Positions 15,189 to 25,515 are shown, numbered from the stretch's first letter. The stretch: 64,000 nt of DNA from Flavobacterium sp. 123 (GCF_003634825.1 NZ_RBXD01000001.1:2626501-2690500), one strand, 5' to 3'. The notes: generated from the sequence alone by a model not told the origin. Numbers and translations: made by a program.

Positions 15189-17711
15189 TTAGGAATTTGG
15201 AAATTTTTTAAAAAACCAAATTTTCAAAAGCTCAGCAGTAACGATATAAAAAAATACGATTACTAGCATAAAAATAAGATTTATAAAAGGTAATGGAGTT
15301 AGTCCAATATCTTTTGAAAAAGGCAAATAGGGTAATCCAATTGTAATTAGTAAAGCTATGATACTAAAAATGAAAAGATAATTACCTGGTTTGCTTTTAA
15401 AAAAGCTTTTGTGTGTTCTTATTATAAAAAGGATGAAAAGTTCTGATAAAACAGATTCTATGAACCAACCTGTTTGAAATTCTGATTCTTTAACTTTCAA
15501 AACAAATAGCAAAGTAAGGAAAGTGATAAGATCGAATAGTGCGCTATGAATACCGAAAATTAGCATATAATTCCGAATCAATATCAGATTCCATTTTCCC
15601 GGTCTTTCTAATTGTTCTGAATCTACATTATCTGAAGTCACGGTTAAAAAAGGGAAATCAGTCAGAAAATTGGTTAATAATATTTGTTTAGGAAGCATTG
15701 GTAAAAAGGGTAATATCAAGGAAGCGGCTGCTACACTAAACATATTACCAAAAGTTGAACCTGTATTTATATATAAGTATTTCAGTGTATTCGCAAATGT
15801 TTTTCGTCCTTCTTTAATACCGTCTACTAATACGGTTAAATTTTTTTCCATCAAAACAAAGTCTGCAGCTTCTCTAGCAACATCAACAGCATTTTCTACG
15901 GAAATTCCAACATCGGCTGCCGTTATAGCAGATACATCATTTATACCATCACCCATGTAAGCAACAGTGTAGTTTTTTCTTAAGGCTAGAATAATGCGTT
16001 CTTTTTGTTGTGGCTCTACTTCAGCAAAAATGTGGGTTTTCTTTACGAGTTGTTTTAAGGCTTCAGGACTGATAATAAAAAGTTCTTTGCCTGTCATTAT
16101 CACAGGGTTTTTGATACCAATATTTTGTGCAATTGATTTTGCTATGTTTCTATTGTCTCCAGTAATAATTTTCAAATTAACATTCAGGTTGTGGAGTTCG
16201 CTAATTGTTTGAGAAATGTCAGATTTTATAGGATCATTCAAAAGAATAAAACCAGCAAAAATCATATCAGCTTCCATTTCTTTAGAGATACTATTTGAAT
16301 CAATATTTTTATAACAAATACCAATTGCGCGTAAGCCATCAGTCCCAAATTTTTCGAATTTTTTTTCTAGCTCTTGTTTGTGCGCTGAAATTGATTCTTC
16401 ATTCCCATCCGTTAATCTTATTTTTGTACAAATACTAAGTATTTGTATAAAAGCGCCTTTACTTATTAATAGGTTTTTTGTATCCGTATGTATAGCGATA
16501 CTCAATCTTTTTCGGATAAAATCATAAGGAATTTCACCAATTTTTTCCGCAGTAAATTTAGAATCTAATGTTAATTGTCTTATGGAATCATCAATTGGAT
16601 TAGAATAACCAGTTTCGAAATTAGCATTCCAATAAGCAAGTTGCTTTATAAATTCACTTTCAGTACCAAATCCGTCTATTAAACCTGATATTTTGATATT
16701 TCCTTCTGTTATTGTCCCAGTTTTGTCGGTGCATAATAAGTTTACTTCTCCAAGATTTTGAATAGACGATAATTTTTTTACTATCACTTTTTTATCTAAC
16801 ATTCGTCTTGCACCAGCACTCATTGCAATAGTTGAGATTGCAGGTAGTAATTCAGGAGCCATTCCTACTGCTAATGCTAAGGCAAATAATGCAGATTCAA
16901 TGATGTTTTTGTGATTCAATAAGTTTACCATCAAAATGAAAGCAGCAAGAACTAATGTTATTTTTATAAGAAAAAAACCAAAATCTTTGATTCCTTTTTC
17001 AAAAGAGGTTTCAATTACATTTGAAGCACTTAGCGCAATAGTCCCAAAGATTGTGTTGTTTCCAGTTTGTATAACTAATGCTTTTGCATTGCCACTTACA
17101 ATACTTGTTCCTTCCCAAAGACAATTTGTTCTTTGAGATAGTTCGGTAGATTCATTCAGAATACCTGTTTCTTTTCTGATGGGAAAAGATTCACCAGTCA
17201 AGCTAGATTCGTTCGCATGTAGTTCAGTAGCTTCAATGATTAAACAATCGGCGGGCAATAAATCACCTGCATTTAATATAATGATATCGCCTGGCACAAT
17301 TTGTTTTGAAATAATTTCTTTAGGCAATCCATCTCTTAACACGGTACTTTTTAAAGAAATCATGGATTGTAATTTTTCAACAACTCTTCCAGCATTTCTT
17401 TCTTGAAAAAAGCTAAGCAATCCTGTTGATGTAACAATGAAAAGAATTATAAAAACATCTGAAGTGTCACCAAGAAATGCGGAAAGTAATACTGCTCCTA
17501 TAAGTAAAAGCATAAGCGGGCTTTTGAATTGGCTTATAAAAAGCAAAGCGTCTTTTCTTAGTCTAGATTTATTTTTCGGGTAAAGTCCTGAAGATTGATG
17601 CAAGATTTTATCTGCATCTGCTTGAGATAATCCTTTATCGGAACTATTTAATTTTTTAAACAAATAGGCCGAATCAAATTGCCAAAAATTATCTGAAGCA
17701 GAAGATTGCAT
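15189..17711 (-). CDS. mgtA: magnesium-translocating P-type ATPase
   Basis: An 840-residue P-type ATPase of the MgtA/MgtB type. Domains in order: N-terminal cation-ATPase domain, the actuator loop with SSLTGES, the phosphorylation site CTDKTGTITEGN, the hinge ITGDNRNIA and MGDGINDVSAI, then a C-terminal block of helices. About ten membrane segments. It should import magnesium into the cytoplasm using ATP. It is somewhat shorter than E. coli MgtA (about 900 residues), mainly at the N-terminus. No Mg-sensing leader is evident in the 210 bases upstream. Confidence 0.87.
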   Translation of the reverse strand: MQSSASDNFWQFDSAYLFKKLNSSDKGLSQADADKILHQSSGLYPKNKSRLRKDALLFISQFKSPLMLLLIGAVLLSAFLGDTSDVFIILFIVTSTGLLSFFQERNAGRVVEKLQSMISLKSTVLRDGLPKEIISKQIVPGDIIILNAGDLLPADCLIIEATELHANESSLTGESFPIRKETGILNESTELSQRTNCLWEGTSIVSGNAKALVIQTGNNTIFGTIALSASNVIETSFEKGIKDFGFFLIKITLVLAAFILMVNLLNHKNIIESALFALALAVGMAPELLPAISTIAMSAGARRMLDKKVIVKKLSSIQNLGEVNLLCTDKTGTITEGNIKISGLIDGFGTESEFIKQLAYWNANFETGYSNPIDDSIRQLTLDSKFTAEKIGEIPYDFIRKRLSIAIHTDTKNLLISKGAFIQILSICTKIRLTDGNEESISAHKQELEKKFEKFGTDGLRAIGICYKNIDSNSISKEMEADMIFAGFILLNDPIKSDISQTISELHNLNVNLKIITGDNRNIAKSIAQNIGIKNPVIMTGKELFIISPEALKQLVKKTHIFAEVEPQQKERIILALRKNYTVAYMGDGINDVSAITAADVGISVENAVDVAREAADFVLMEKNLTVLVDGIKEGRKTFANTLKYLYINTGSTFGNMFSVAAASLILPFLPMLPKQILLTNFLTDFPFLTVTSDNVDSEQLERPGKWNLILIRNYMLIFGIHSALFDLITFLTLLFVLKVKESEFQTGWFIESVLSELFILFIIRTHKSFFKSKPGNYLFIFSIIALLITIGLPYLPFSKDIGLTPLPFINLIFMLVIVFFYIVTAELLKIWFFKKFPNS

Positions 17712-17922
17712 AATTTCATGCTTTTATAGTTAAACTTCTAAAGCTGTCTGCAAGGAAATAGAAATAGATTTAAAAGGTATTTTAATAAAAAAGAAAATTA
17801 TTTAGCACTGTCAAATGTATTGATAATTTGTTAAAAATCAGGCATATGAATGCATAATTCTTAATACTGAAAAACGGAATTGTTTTCATTTTTTTTACGA
17901 AACAGAAAAGCACGTATAAACA

Positions 17923-17957
17923 AAAAAGGCAACATTTTTTTACAATGTTGCCTTTTT
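17923..17957. terminator. terminator after the GH13 gene
   Basis: A perfect 14-base stem (17923-17936 with 17944-17957) with a 7-base loop and T-rich tail on the minus strand, just past the amylase stop. Its AAAAAGGCAACATT arm is nearly the same as the arm at 15124-15139. Confidence 0.8.
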
Positions 17958-17974
17958 AATTTTGATTTATAGTT

Positions 17975-19771
17975 TTAATTACTAGCTAAAACTACAATAT
18001 TCATAGGCGGAATAGAAAGTTTTTTCACGCTTTTTTTAGTAAAAACATCTTTATATTTTCCTTTCTTAAGTATTGGTAATGCAACTGTTTTAGCTGTAGC
18101 ACCTCGGTTTATGAATACAAGTATTTCTTGGTTTTCATATTTACGACTGAAACCATATACTTTTTCTGTGTCATTTGTTAGAATCGTGGTGTAATTTCCC
18201 TTTTTTACAGCATCATATTGATTGCGTATCGCTAAGAATTTTTGGTACCAATGAAACAGTTCTGTATTAAAATTAACTGCGTCTGGTTCATGTTTGCTTT
18301 GATCAGGATTTGTGGTTTCTGCCTCATACTTGATGTCATCCCAAACCATAGGCTTGCGGCAATCAGGGTCGTTGCTTCCCCACATTCCAGCTTCATCTCC
18401 ATAATAAATCATAGGAGAACCTAAATATAAAATTTGGAACGCAGCAATTAGTTTTTGTTTTTGAAGTTGAATCGCAGTAGGTTTTTGAGCATTATAAGTT
18501 GGGTTACCACTTTTTTGGCTCCAATTAAAATACGTGCCCCAATCACCAAATTTCTTTCCATCAGGATTTGCCACTGCACTGCCAATGCGTGTTGCATCAT
18601 GGCTACCCACTAAATTTTGCATATTCTGCGCTACACCTTCACCAAAACCTTCACGTAATTCTTTTAGTTTTTGGTCAAATTCAGTTACTGAACTGCCCGT
18701 TGTATCTTGTACAAAAAAGTCATGAGTGATAAAAGCAAAGTTATAATTCATTGATGCATCAAATTCATCACCGCTCAAATAAGGTAGCGTTTTAGCAATG
18801 GGATCAACTAATTCTGCGGTTAGATAAGCTTCGCTATTGATGCTTTTTACCCATTTTCTCCAATCTTTCCAAAAAGGATGTGCTACACAATACGCTACAT
18901 CTAATCTCCAACCATCAATTCCGTATTGAACTCCTTTGTTCATTGGATTCATCCATCGTTTTGTAGCATTGAAAATGTAGTTTTTAGGACCTTCAACAAT
19001 TCCGTTAGTATCTTCTTTTAATTCGGGTAGTGTTTTTACACCAAACCAACCTTTGTATTCAAATTTGGTGTTTTTTGCAGCATTGTCCCAGCTGTCAATC
19101 ATAAACCAATCTTTGTATGGGGAAGCTTTCTGATTTTTTATTACATCTTGAAAAGCAAAACTATTAATTCCCATATGGTTAAAAACCCCATCAAAAATAA
19201 TGTGCATGTCACGTTTGTGAACTTCCTCGATTAGTTTCAACGCCAGAAGATCGGCTTTAGTCCAAACCCATTTTTCAGGATTTAATGGATCTTCTGCTGC
19301 AATTAGTTTTTTGTCTCCTTCTGGGTCAGGCCCAAAGGTAGGATCGATATGATGGTAAGTCAAAGCATCATATTTATGGGAAGAAGGGGACCAAAATACG
19401 GGACACAAGTAAAGAGAAGTGACACCTAATGATTTAAGATAATCTAATTTGTTGATGATTCCTTGAATATCACCACCATAACGACGACGTTGAATATTAT
19501 GCCAAATATCCTTGCCGTTTTTTAGTTCATAGGGCTGTAATTTATACCAATCACTAGACCAAGGATGGACTTGAAAATCAGATTTGCTGTCAAACGGATA
19601 AGCGCCTTCTTGATCACTGCCTTTCGGGTCATTAGTAACATCGCCATTGCTGAAACGCTCTGGGAAAATTTGGTACCAAACCACGCCTTTGCTCCAATTG
19701 GGAGTAAAATCCTTTTGAGCAGAAGCAAATAAAGTTACCAAAAGCGGTACATAAAAAAGTATTTTTTTCAT
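17975..19771 (-). CDS. secreted GH13 alpha-amylase family glycoside hydrolase
   Basis: A 598-residue protein with a signal peptide (about 19 residues, ending FASAQ). It carries the four conserved regions of the alpha-amylase family: DGVFNHMG (region I), DGWRLDVAY with the nucleophile Asp (region II), TAELVD with the acid Glu (region III) and LVGSHDATRIG (region IV, HD). A Greek-key-like C-terminal domain follows. The pattern, with VWYQIFPERFSNGD near the start, is that of neopullulanases, cyclomaltodextrinases and maltogenic amylases. It probably cuts maltodextrins in the periplasm. No SusCD pair is adjacent, so it is not part of an obvious utilisation locus here. Confidence 0.9.
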   Translation of the reverse strand: MKKILFYVPLLVTLFASAQKDFTPNWSKGVVWYQIFPERFSNGDVTNDPKGSDQEGAYPFDSKSDFQVHPWSSDWYKLQPYELKNGKDIWHNIQRRRYGGDIQGIINKLDYLKSLGVTSLYLCPVFWSPSSHKYDALTYHHIDPTFGPDPEGDKKLIAAEDPLNPEKWVWTKADLLALKLIEEVHKRDMHIIFDGVFNHMGINSFAFQDVIKNQKASPYKDWFMIDSWDNAAKNTKFEYKGWFGVKTLPELKEDTNGIVEGPKNYIFNATKRWMNPMNKGVQYGIDGWRLDVAYCVAHPFWKDWRKWVKSINSEAYLTAELVDPIAKTLPYLSGDEFDASMNYNFAFITHDFFVQDTTGSSVTEFDQKLKELREGFGEGVAQNMQNLVGSHDATRIGSAVANPDGKKFGDWGTYFNWSQKSGNPTYNAQKPTAIQLQKQKLIAAFQILYLGSPMIYYGDEAGMWGSNDPDCRKPMVWDDIKYEAETTNPDQSKHEPDAVNFNTELFHWYQKFLAIRNQYDAVKKGNYTTILTNDTEKVYGFSRKYENQEILVFINRGATAKTVALPILKKGKYKDVFTKKSVKKLSIPPMNIVVLASN

Positions 19772-20000
19772 TTATTTAGGAATTAATTATTGTAGTACGT
19801 TAAATGTAGTCAAAACACTTTTAAATGTGGAGTCTCCTGTTTTTTTGTTTTTAGAATAACGTTGTAGTGTTGATAAATTAAATGATTTTAGTGTCAATAA
19901 TATTTTGAGGATGGATTTTTGAATATAGAATTATCAAACCTTCAAATTTTCAATTCCGCAAAATAAATCTTACTTTAGCAGTTCATTAAAAAGCATCAAA

Positions 20001-20858
20001 ATGATTAGCGAATCCCAGTTTCAAAATGAATTACAAATCTTAATTGCTAATGCTATCCGTGAAGACGTAGGACCTGGAGATTACAGCTCATTAGCCTGTA
20101 TTCCTGACACTGCAACTGGAAAAGCCAAATTATTAGTTAAAGAAAACGGAATTATTGCAGGTGTGGCTTTGGCTAAAATGATTTTCGAATATGTGGATCC
20201 AAATTTGAAAATAGAAACCTTTATAGAAGATGGAGCTGTAGTGAAATATGGCGATGTTGTTTTTCATGTTTCAGGAAGTTCACAATCTATTCTGAAATCA
20301 GAACGCGTAGTCTTAAATTCTATGCAACGCATGTCCGCTATTGCTACCAAAACGCAAGAATATGTTCATTTGATAGCGGGAACAAATGCTAAAATCCTTG
20401 ATACTCGAAAGACTACTCCAGGTTTTCGTGCTGCCGAAAAATGGGCGGTTAAAATAGGAGGGGGCGAAAACCACCGTTTTGCGCTTTATGATATGGTAAT
20501 GCTCAAAGACAATCATATTGATTTTGCTGGAGGTATTACTTTGGCAATAGCCAAAACAAAAGCATATCTTCAAGAAAACAACCTAGATTTAAAAATAATT
20601 GTCGAAGCCAGAAATCTTGACGAAATAAAAGAAATTTTAGAAAGCGAGGGCATTCACCGAATTCTAATCGATAATTTCAATTACGATGACACTCGTACTG
20701 CTGTTGCTTTAATAGGGGATAAATGCCAAACAGAATCTTCTGGAAATATTAATGAAGATACTATTCGTTTGTATGCTGAATGTGGTGTAAATTACATATC
20801 ATCAGGTGCCTTAACGCACTCTGTTTATAATATGGATTTAAGTCTAAAAGCGATTTAA
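20001..20858 (+). CDS. nadC: nicotinate-nucleotide pyrophosphorylase (quinolinate phosphoribosyltransferase)
   Basis: A 285-residue enzyme of de novo NAD synthesis, converting quinolinate and PRPP to nicotinate mononucleotide. Signatures: REDVGPGDYSS at the N-terminus, LDTRKTTPGFR with the quinolinate-binding Arg and Lys residues, KIGGGENHRFALYDMVMLKDNH, VEARN and the C-terminal ISSGALTHSV. Length is typical. It heads a plus-strand run with a BrkB-family gene 2 bases downstream. A weak TACTTTAG -7-like sequence precedes it at 19971-19978. Confidence 0.96.
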   Translation: MISESQFQNELQILIANAIREDVGPGDYSSLACIPDTATGKAKLLVKENGIIAGVALAKMIFEYVDPNLKIETFIEDGAVVKYGDVVFHVSGSSQSILKSERVVLNSMQRMSAIATKTQEYVHLIAGTNAKILDTRKTTPGFRAAEKWAVKIGGGENHRFALYDMVMLKDNHIDFAGGITLAIAKTKAYLQENNLDLKIIVEARNLDEIKEILESEGIHRILIDNFNYDDTRTAVALIGDKCQTESSGNINEDTIRLYAECGVNYISSGALTHSVYNMDLSLKAI

Positions 20859-20860
20859 CA

Positions 20861-21790
20861 ATGTCTAAAGAAATAGAAAATAAGCTTTATAAAGTTCCAA
20901 TACTGAAACATCTTGTTCAAGTATTAAAAAAGATAAAACTTCCTTGGCTTCAAGGATTGTCTTTCTACGACTTGATGGAATTATATGTTTTAGGTATTGT
21001 TGAAGGTGCTTTTTCCTATCATGCAAGTGCTATTGCATTCAGTTTTTTTATGTCTTTATTTCCCTTTACACTTTTTATATTAAACCTTATTCCATACATT
21101 CCTATTGAAGGATTCCAGAACGATTTTCTTGAATTTGTCAAGGATGGGGTTCCTCCTAATACGTACGATGCTATTTATAAAATCATTAATGATATTTTGA
21201 ATAACAGTCACTCAGGATTGCTTTCGTCAGGGTTTATATTGTCCATTTTTTTAATGGCAAATGGAATTTCTGGAATTCTAGGCGGATTTGAATCTTCAAA
21301 GCATGTTTTGATCAAAAGAGGATTTTTACATCAATATTTAGTAGCCTTAGGAATGTCGTTAGTGCTGTCTTTTTTATTATTAGTTACTGTGGCTATCATT
21401 GTTGTTTTTGAAGTATTTATTCAAAAAACGATGATTCAAAATGTTTTGAACGATACTACTTCGCTAATAATTATGGGTAGGTATGTGTTTGTTATTCTGA
21501 TGATTTTAGTGACATCGTCTGTCCTATTACGTTTTGGGACAAAGCAAGCTCATAAACCTCCATTTATGAGTATTGGCTCTGTTTTTACAACAATTTTGAT
21601 TGTAATATCTTCCTATTTCTTTGGGATTTGGGTTATAAAATTTTCTAAATACAACGAGTTATACGGTTCTATCGGGACCTTGTTAATTATGATGTTTTAT
21701 ATTTGGATTAACTGTATGATTTTATTGCTTGGATTTGAACTGAATGCGACAATAAATAAATTAAAACGAAAAAATCATGCTATTTCTTAG
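20861..21790 (+). CDS. YihY/virulence factor BrkB family membrane protein
   Basis: A 309-residue inner-membrane protein with six predicted helices. The conserved YihY/BrkB features are visible: FSYHASAIAFSFFMSLFPF near residue 50 and the C-terminal YGSIGTLLIMMFYIWINCMI followed by an ELNA motif. Despite old RNase BN naming, the family's function is not settled. It is translated directly after nadC, and its stop codon touches an intergenic repeat element. Confidence 0.88.
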   Translation: MSKEIENKLYKVPILKHLVQVLKKIKLPWLQGLSFYDLMELYVLGIVEGAFSYHASAIAFSFFMSLFPFTLFILNLIPYIPIEGFQNDFLEFVKDGVPPNTYDAIYKIINDILNNSHSGLLSSGFILSIFLMANGISGILGGFESSKHVLIKRGFLHQYLVALGMSLVLSFLLLVTVAIIVVFEVFIQKTMIQNVLNDTTSLIIMGRYVFVILMILVTSSVLLRFGTKQAHKPPFMSIGSVFTTILIVISSYFFGIWVIKFSKYNELYGSIGTLLIMMFYIWINCMILLLGFELNATINKLKRKNHAIS

Positions 21791-21864
21791 GAGCTATTTC
21801 CAGCTTTCCACTTTATCTTTCCTTGCTTAAACGCAAGTAAAGGATGCCGTTGCAATCTGGGCTA
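21790..21864 (+). repeat. dispersed hairpin repeat, copy 1 (GGAGCTATTTCC family)
   Basis: About 75 bases starting GGAGCTATTTCC and ending ATCTGGGCTA, beginning on the last base of the BrkB stop codon. The centre can fold: CTTT-C-CTTGC pairs with GCAAG-T-AAAG. A second copy at 34367-34444 shares both ends and the hairpin form, but with a different stem sequence. Conserved ends with a variable paired middle point to a mobile or RNA-structured element rather than chance. Confidence 0.7.
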
Positions 21865-21879
21865 AAAACGATCTCAATT

Positions 21880-22305
21880 ATGAAAAAAATCAGTTTACTT
21901 CTTGTTCTATTGTTCTCCTTGGGCGTTTATTCGCAATCGGTTGTTGGAAAATGGAAAACCATTGATGACGAAACTGGCAAAGCTAAATCCATTGTGGAAA
22001 TCTATGAAAAATCAGGAAAGATATACGGAAAAGTATTGGACATTTTAGAGGTTGAAAATCGAAATAGAATATGTTCAAATTGTTCTGGAGAAGATAAAAA
22101 CAAACCAATCTTAGGAATGGTAATCATCAAAGGACTTACTAAAGAAGCGAATCAATATACAAACGGAAAAATTCTAGATCCCAAAAATGGTAAGCGCTAT
22201 CAATGTTACATCACTTTAGAATCGAAAGACAAGTTAAAAGTGCGTGGTTTCATAGGAATTGCATTATTTGGCAGAACCCAATATTGGTATAGGGTAAAAA
22301 ATTAA
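21880..22305 (+). CDS. DUF2147 domain-containing secreted protein
   Basis: A 141-residue protein with a signal peptide (about 18 residues, ending VYSQ). The DUF2147 landmarks are VVGKWKTIDDETGKAKSIVEIY, then CSNCSG (a CxxC pair), WYRV at the very C-terminus and LKVRGFIG. Members are small envelope beta-barrel-like proteins of unknown function. The frame is open 12 codons further upstream, but that part overlaps the repeat element and lacks secretion character, so the ATG at 21880, which begins the signal peptide, is chosen. Confidence 0.87.
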   Translation: MKKISLLLVLLFSLGVYSQSVVGKWKTIDDETGKAKSIVEIYEKSGKIYGKVLDILEVENRNRICSNCSGEDKNKPILGMVIIKGLTKEANQYTNGKILDPKNGKRYQCYITLESKDKLKVRGFIGIALFGRTQYWYRVKN

Positions 22306-22350
22306 AATAGATATAGTAAATTTACCATCCAAAAAACCTCAAACCAGCCC

Positions 22351-24801
22351 ATGTATTTTGTTGAAGTTATTTTACCGCTTTCACTTGCTAAAACCTTTAC
22401 CTATTGTATTTCGGAAGCTGAATTCCATTATATCAAAAAAGGAATGCGCGTGGTGGTGCCTTTTGGTAAAAACAAAATGTATACAGCTCTTGTTTTAGAG
22501 GTGCATCAAAACAAACCTACTTTATACGAAGCTAAAGAAATTCATCAGATTTTAGATGAAAAGAATATTGTTACTGAAATTCAACTTTCGCATTGGCAAT
22601 GGATAGCTTCTTATTATATGTGTGCTATAGGCGATGTATATCGTGGTGCAATGCCTAGTGGATTATTGATGGAAAGTGAAACCCTAATTTCTCAAAAACA
22701 AGATGTGTTTGTGGTTGAAAGTCAGCTTTCGGATGATGAATTTTTAGTATTTGAAGCACTGCAGTATCAAAGCTCATTGAAAGTTCAGGATATTATTGCC
22801 ATCTTAAATAAAAAAAATATTTTTCCAGTCATTCAAAAATTGATTGACAAGAATATATTAGTTCTTCAGGAAGAAATCCAAGAAAGCTACAAGCCTAAAT
22901 TAGTTCGTTACGTTAGATTAAATGCTAAATATGAATCGAATAGCGGCTTAAGTGAGTTGATTGAAACCTTGAAAAGTGCCAACAAACAGCGTGAAATTGT
23001 AATGAGTTATTTTCAACTCAGTGCTTCTGAGAAAAAACCGATTACAGTAAAAAAACTAATTGAAACAGCAAATTCTTCTTCGGCAATTATAAAAGCATTA
23101 ATCGAAAAAGAAATATTTGAAGATTATTTCATTCAGGAAGATCGGATGAATTTTGAAGGAATCGCACAGGAAGAGCATTTGCAATTGAGTGATGCGCAAC
23201 AAAATGCTTTTGACGAAATAAAAGAAAGTTTCAATCAAAAAGAAGTTTGCTTATTACATGGCGTAACTTCTAGTGGTAAAACGGAAATCTATATTAAACT
23301 CATTGAAGAATATCTGGAAACAGGAAAACAAGTTTTGTATTTGCTGCCAGAAATTGCTTTAACTACACAATTAGTAGGGAGATTGCGCACTTATTTTGGA
23401 AATAAAATAGCCGTATTTCATTCTAAATATAATAATAATGAGCGTGTTGAAGTATGGAATCAAGTATTAGATAATTCATCTAAAGCTCAAGTTGTAATAG
23501 GAGCAAGGTCTGCTTTGTTTTTACCATTTGTAAATCTAGGGTTTATAGTTGTGGATGAAGAACATGAGCAAACTTTTAAACAAGTTGATCCAGCACCAAG
23601 ATATCATGCACGTGACGCTGCAATTGTTTTAGCGCATTTGCATCAAGCAAAAGTTCTATTAGGTTCAGCAACTCCAAGTTTAGAAACGTATTTTAACGCA
23701 CAAACGGAGAAATATGGATTGGTAGAAATTGCTAAGCGTTTTGGAAACGTACGCATGCCAGATATTGAATTAGTTGATTTGAAAGATAAATATTTCCGTA
23801 AAAAAATGACGGGACATTTTAGTGATACTTTGATTAATGAAATCACTACGGCTTTGTCTTTGAATGAACAAGTAATTTTATTTCAAAACAGACGAGGATA
23901 TTCTCCTATAATAGAATGTATGACTTGTGGAAATGTTCCGCAATGTCAGCAATGTGATGTGAGCTTGACATATCATAAGCACAAAAACCAATTGCGATGC
24001 CATTATTGTGGTTATACGATGGCTAAACCTACGCATTGTCATTCGTGTTCAAGTGTTGATTTGACAACCAAAGGTTTTGGGACAGAACAAATAGAACAAG
24101 AATTAATTTCTGTTTTTCCTTCTGCAAAAACGGGACGAATGGATCAAGATACTACGCGCGGTAAATTTGGTTTCGAAAAAATAATTGATAGCTTCAAGAA
24201 CCGAGAAATTGATATTTTAGTTGGAACGCAAATGCTTGCGAAGGGATTAGATTTTGACAATGTAAGTTTAGTAGGAATTATGAATGCTGATAATATGTTG
24301 TATCATCCTGATTTTAGAGCTTTCGAAAGGAGCTTCCAAATGATGACACAAGTATCAGGACGTTCGGGGCGTTCTGAAAAACAAGGTAAAGTTATTATTC
24401 AAACTTATAATCCTAATCATAATACAATACAACAAGTTACCGTAAACGATTATTTAGGAATGTATAACGAACAGTTGTATGATCGTAAAATTTACAAATA
24501 TCCTCCATACTTCAGAATTATTAAGCTGACGTTGAAGCATCGTGATTTTGATAAATTAAAAGAAGGATCAATCTGGTTGTACCAAGTAATGAGTCAAAAC
24601 TTGAATATGCCGGTATTGGGACCTGAAGAACCTGCAATAAGTAGAATTAGAAATGAATACATCAGAACTATACTGATTAAAATTCCTCAAAACACGCCAA
24701 TAGCAGGCACAAAAAAAACTATCCAAAAGATTTTGAATAGTTTTGAGGCTGTTGCACAATTTAGAGCAATAAAGGTTACTATTAATGTAGACTTTTATTA
24801 A
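22351..24801 (+). CDS. priA: primosomal protein N' (replication restart helicase PriA)
   Basis: An 816-residue superfamily 2 DNA helicase that rebuilds replication forks away from the origin. Order of features: N-terminal DNA-binding domain, Walker A GVTSSGKTE (about residues 304-312), DEEH box (about 401), the paired zinc-binding cysteines inserted in the helicase core (about 523-571, with CxxC repeated four times) and the C-terminal SGRSGRSEKQGKV motif VI. Longer than E. coli PriA (732), as is usual in this phylum. It converges on the LytTR gene with only 18 bases between them. Confidence 0.96.
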   Translation: MYFVEVILPLSLAKTFTYCISEAEFHYIKKGMRVVVPFGKNKMYTALVLEVHQNKPTLYEAKEIHQILDEKNIVTEIQLSHWQWIASYYMCAIGDVYRGAMPSGLLMESETLISQKQDVFVVESQLSDDEFLVFEALQYQSSLKVQDIIAILNKKNIFPVIQKLIDKNILVLQEEIQESYKPKLVRYVRLNAKYESNSGLSELIETLKSANKQREIVMSYFQLSASEKKPITVKKLIETANSSSAIIKALIEKEIFEDYFIQEDRMNFEGIAQEEHLQLSDAQQNAFDEIKESFNQKEVCLLHGVTSSGKTEIYIKLIEEYLETGKQVLYLLPEIALTTQLVGRLRTYFGNKIAVFHSKYNNNERVEVWNQVLDNSSKAQVVIGARSALFLPFVNLGFIVVDEEHEQTFKQVDPAPRYHARDAAIVLAHLHQAKVLLGSATPSLETYFNAQTEKYGLVEIAKRFGNVRMPDIELVDLKDKYFRKKMTGHFSDTLINEITTALSLNEQVILFQNRRGYSPIIECMTCGNVPQCQQCDVSLTYHKHKNQLRCHYCGYTMAKPTHCHSCSSVDLTTKGFGTEQIEQELISVFPSAKTGRMDQDTTRGKFGFEKIIDSFKNREIDILVGTQMLAKGLDFDNVSLVGIMNADNMLYHPDFRAFERSFQMMTQVSGRSGRSEKQGKVIIQTYNPNHNTIQQVTVNDYLGMYNEQLYDRKIYKYPPYFRIIKLTLKHRDFDKLKEGSIWLYQVMSQNLNMPVLGPEEPAISRIRNEYIRTILIKIPQNTPIAGTKKTIQKILNSFEAVAQFRAIKVTINVDFY

Positions 24802-24819
24802 AGCTACAGAATAACTTTT

Positions 24820-25515
24820 TTAAGCTAAAGAAAGCGCTCTTACTAAGTCTTCTTTTTTGTTTCTGCTTAAAGGTATTTTTGTAATTCCAATTTCGGCGAA
24901 TTTACTATTAAAACGTTCTACCTTATCTATATTAATAATGTAGGACTTATGTACTCTGATAAATTTATCTTTCGATAAATCATTTTCAAAAGATTTCATA
25001 GTAGACAGAACCAGATTACTATCTTCTTCTGTAACTACTCTAACGTAATCTCCAAAAGCTTCAATCCATTTTATTTTAGAAGTATATACTTTTAATTTTT
25101 TAAGGTTGCTTTTGATAAAGATATGTTCCCCTTCGTCTTCTTTATTTTCATTTCTAAGAAGATGTAAATCTATTGCTCTTTTAACAGAAGCGTTAAAACG
25201 ATCTAAAGCAATTGGCTTTTGCAAGTAATCAGTTGCATCGTAATCAAAAGCTTTCATAGCATATTCTGCCTTAGAAGTGATAAAGATAATTTGGGGCTTA
25301 GTTTTCAAACCATCTAAAAAATCAAAACCGCTAATTACAGGCATTTCAATATCTAAAAATATCAAGTCTACTGTATGTATTGACATACAACTTCTAGCTT
25401 CAATTGCATTAGAAAAATCACCGATTAAATGCAAGTTAGGGTGATTATTCACTAACTTTGCAATAATCATTCTCTGAATAGAACTATCGTCTACAACTAC
25501 ACAATTTAGTTTCAT
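24820..25515 (-). CDS. LytTR family response regulator transcription factor
   Basis: A 231-residue response regulator: receiver domain (acidic pair Asp9-Asp10, phospho-acceptor Asp55, Thr80, Lys100) followed by a LytTR DNA-binding domain from about residue 130 (IKSNLKKLKVYTSKIKWIEA, later RVHKSYIINIDKVE). No histidine kinase gene is adjacent, so its partner is elsewhere. The frame reaches a TTG three codons upstream, but the ATG at 25515 is preferred. It is divergent from the rpsF operon, whose promoter lies just upstream. Its regulon cannot be read from the sequence. Confidence 0.9.
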   Translation of the reverse strand: MKLNCVVVDDSSIQRMIIAKLVNNHPNLHLIGDFSNAIEARSCMSIHTVDLIFLDIEMPVISGFDFLDGLKTKPQIIFITSKAEYAMKAFDYDATDYLQKPIALDRFNASVKRAIDLHLLRNENKEDEGEHIFIKSNLKKLKVYTSKIKWIEAFGDYVRVVTEEDSNLVLSTMKSFENDLSKDKFIRVHKSYIINIDKVERFNSKFAEIGITKIPLSRNKKEDLVRALSLA

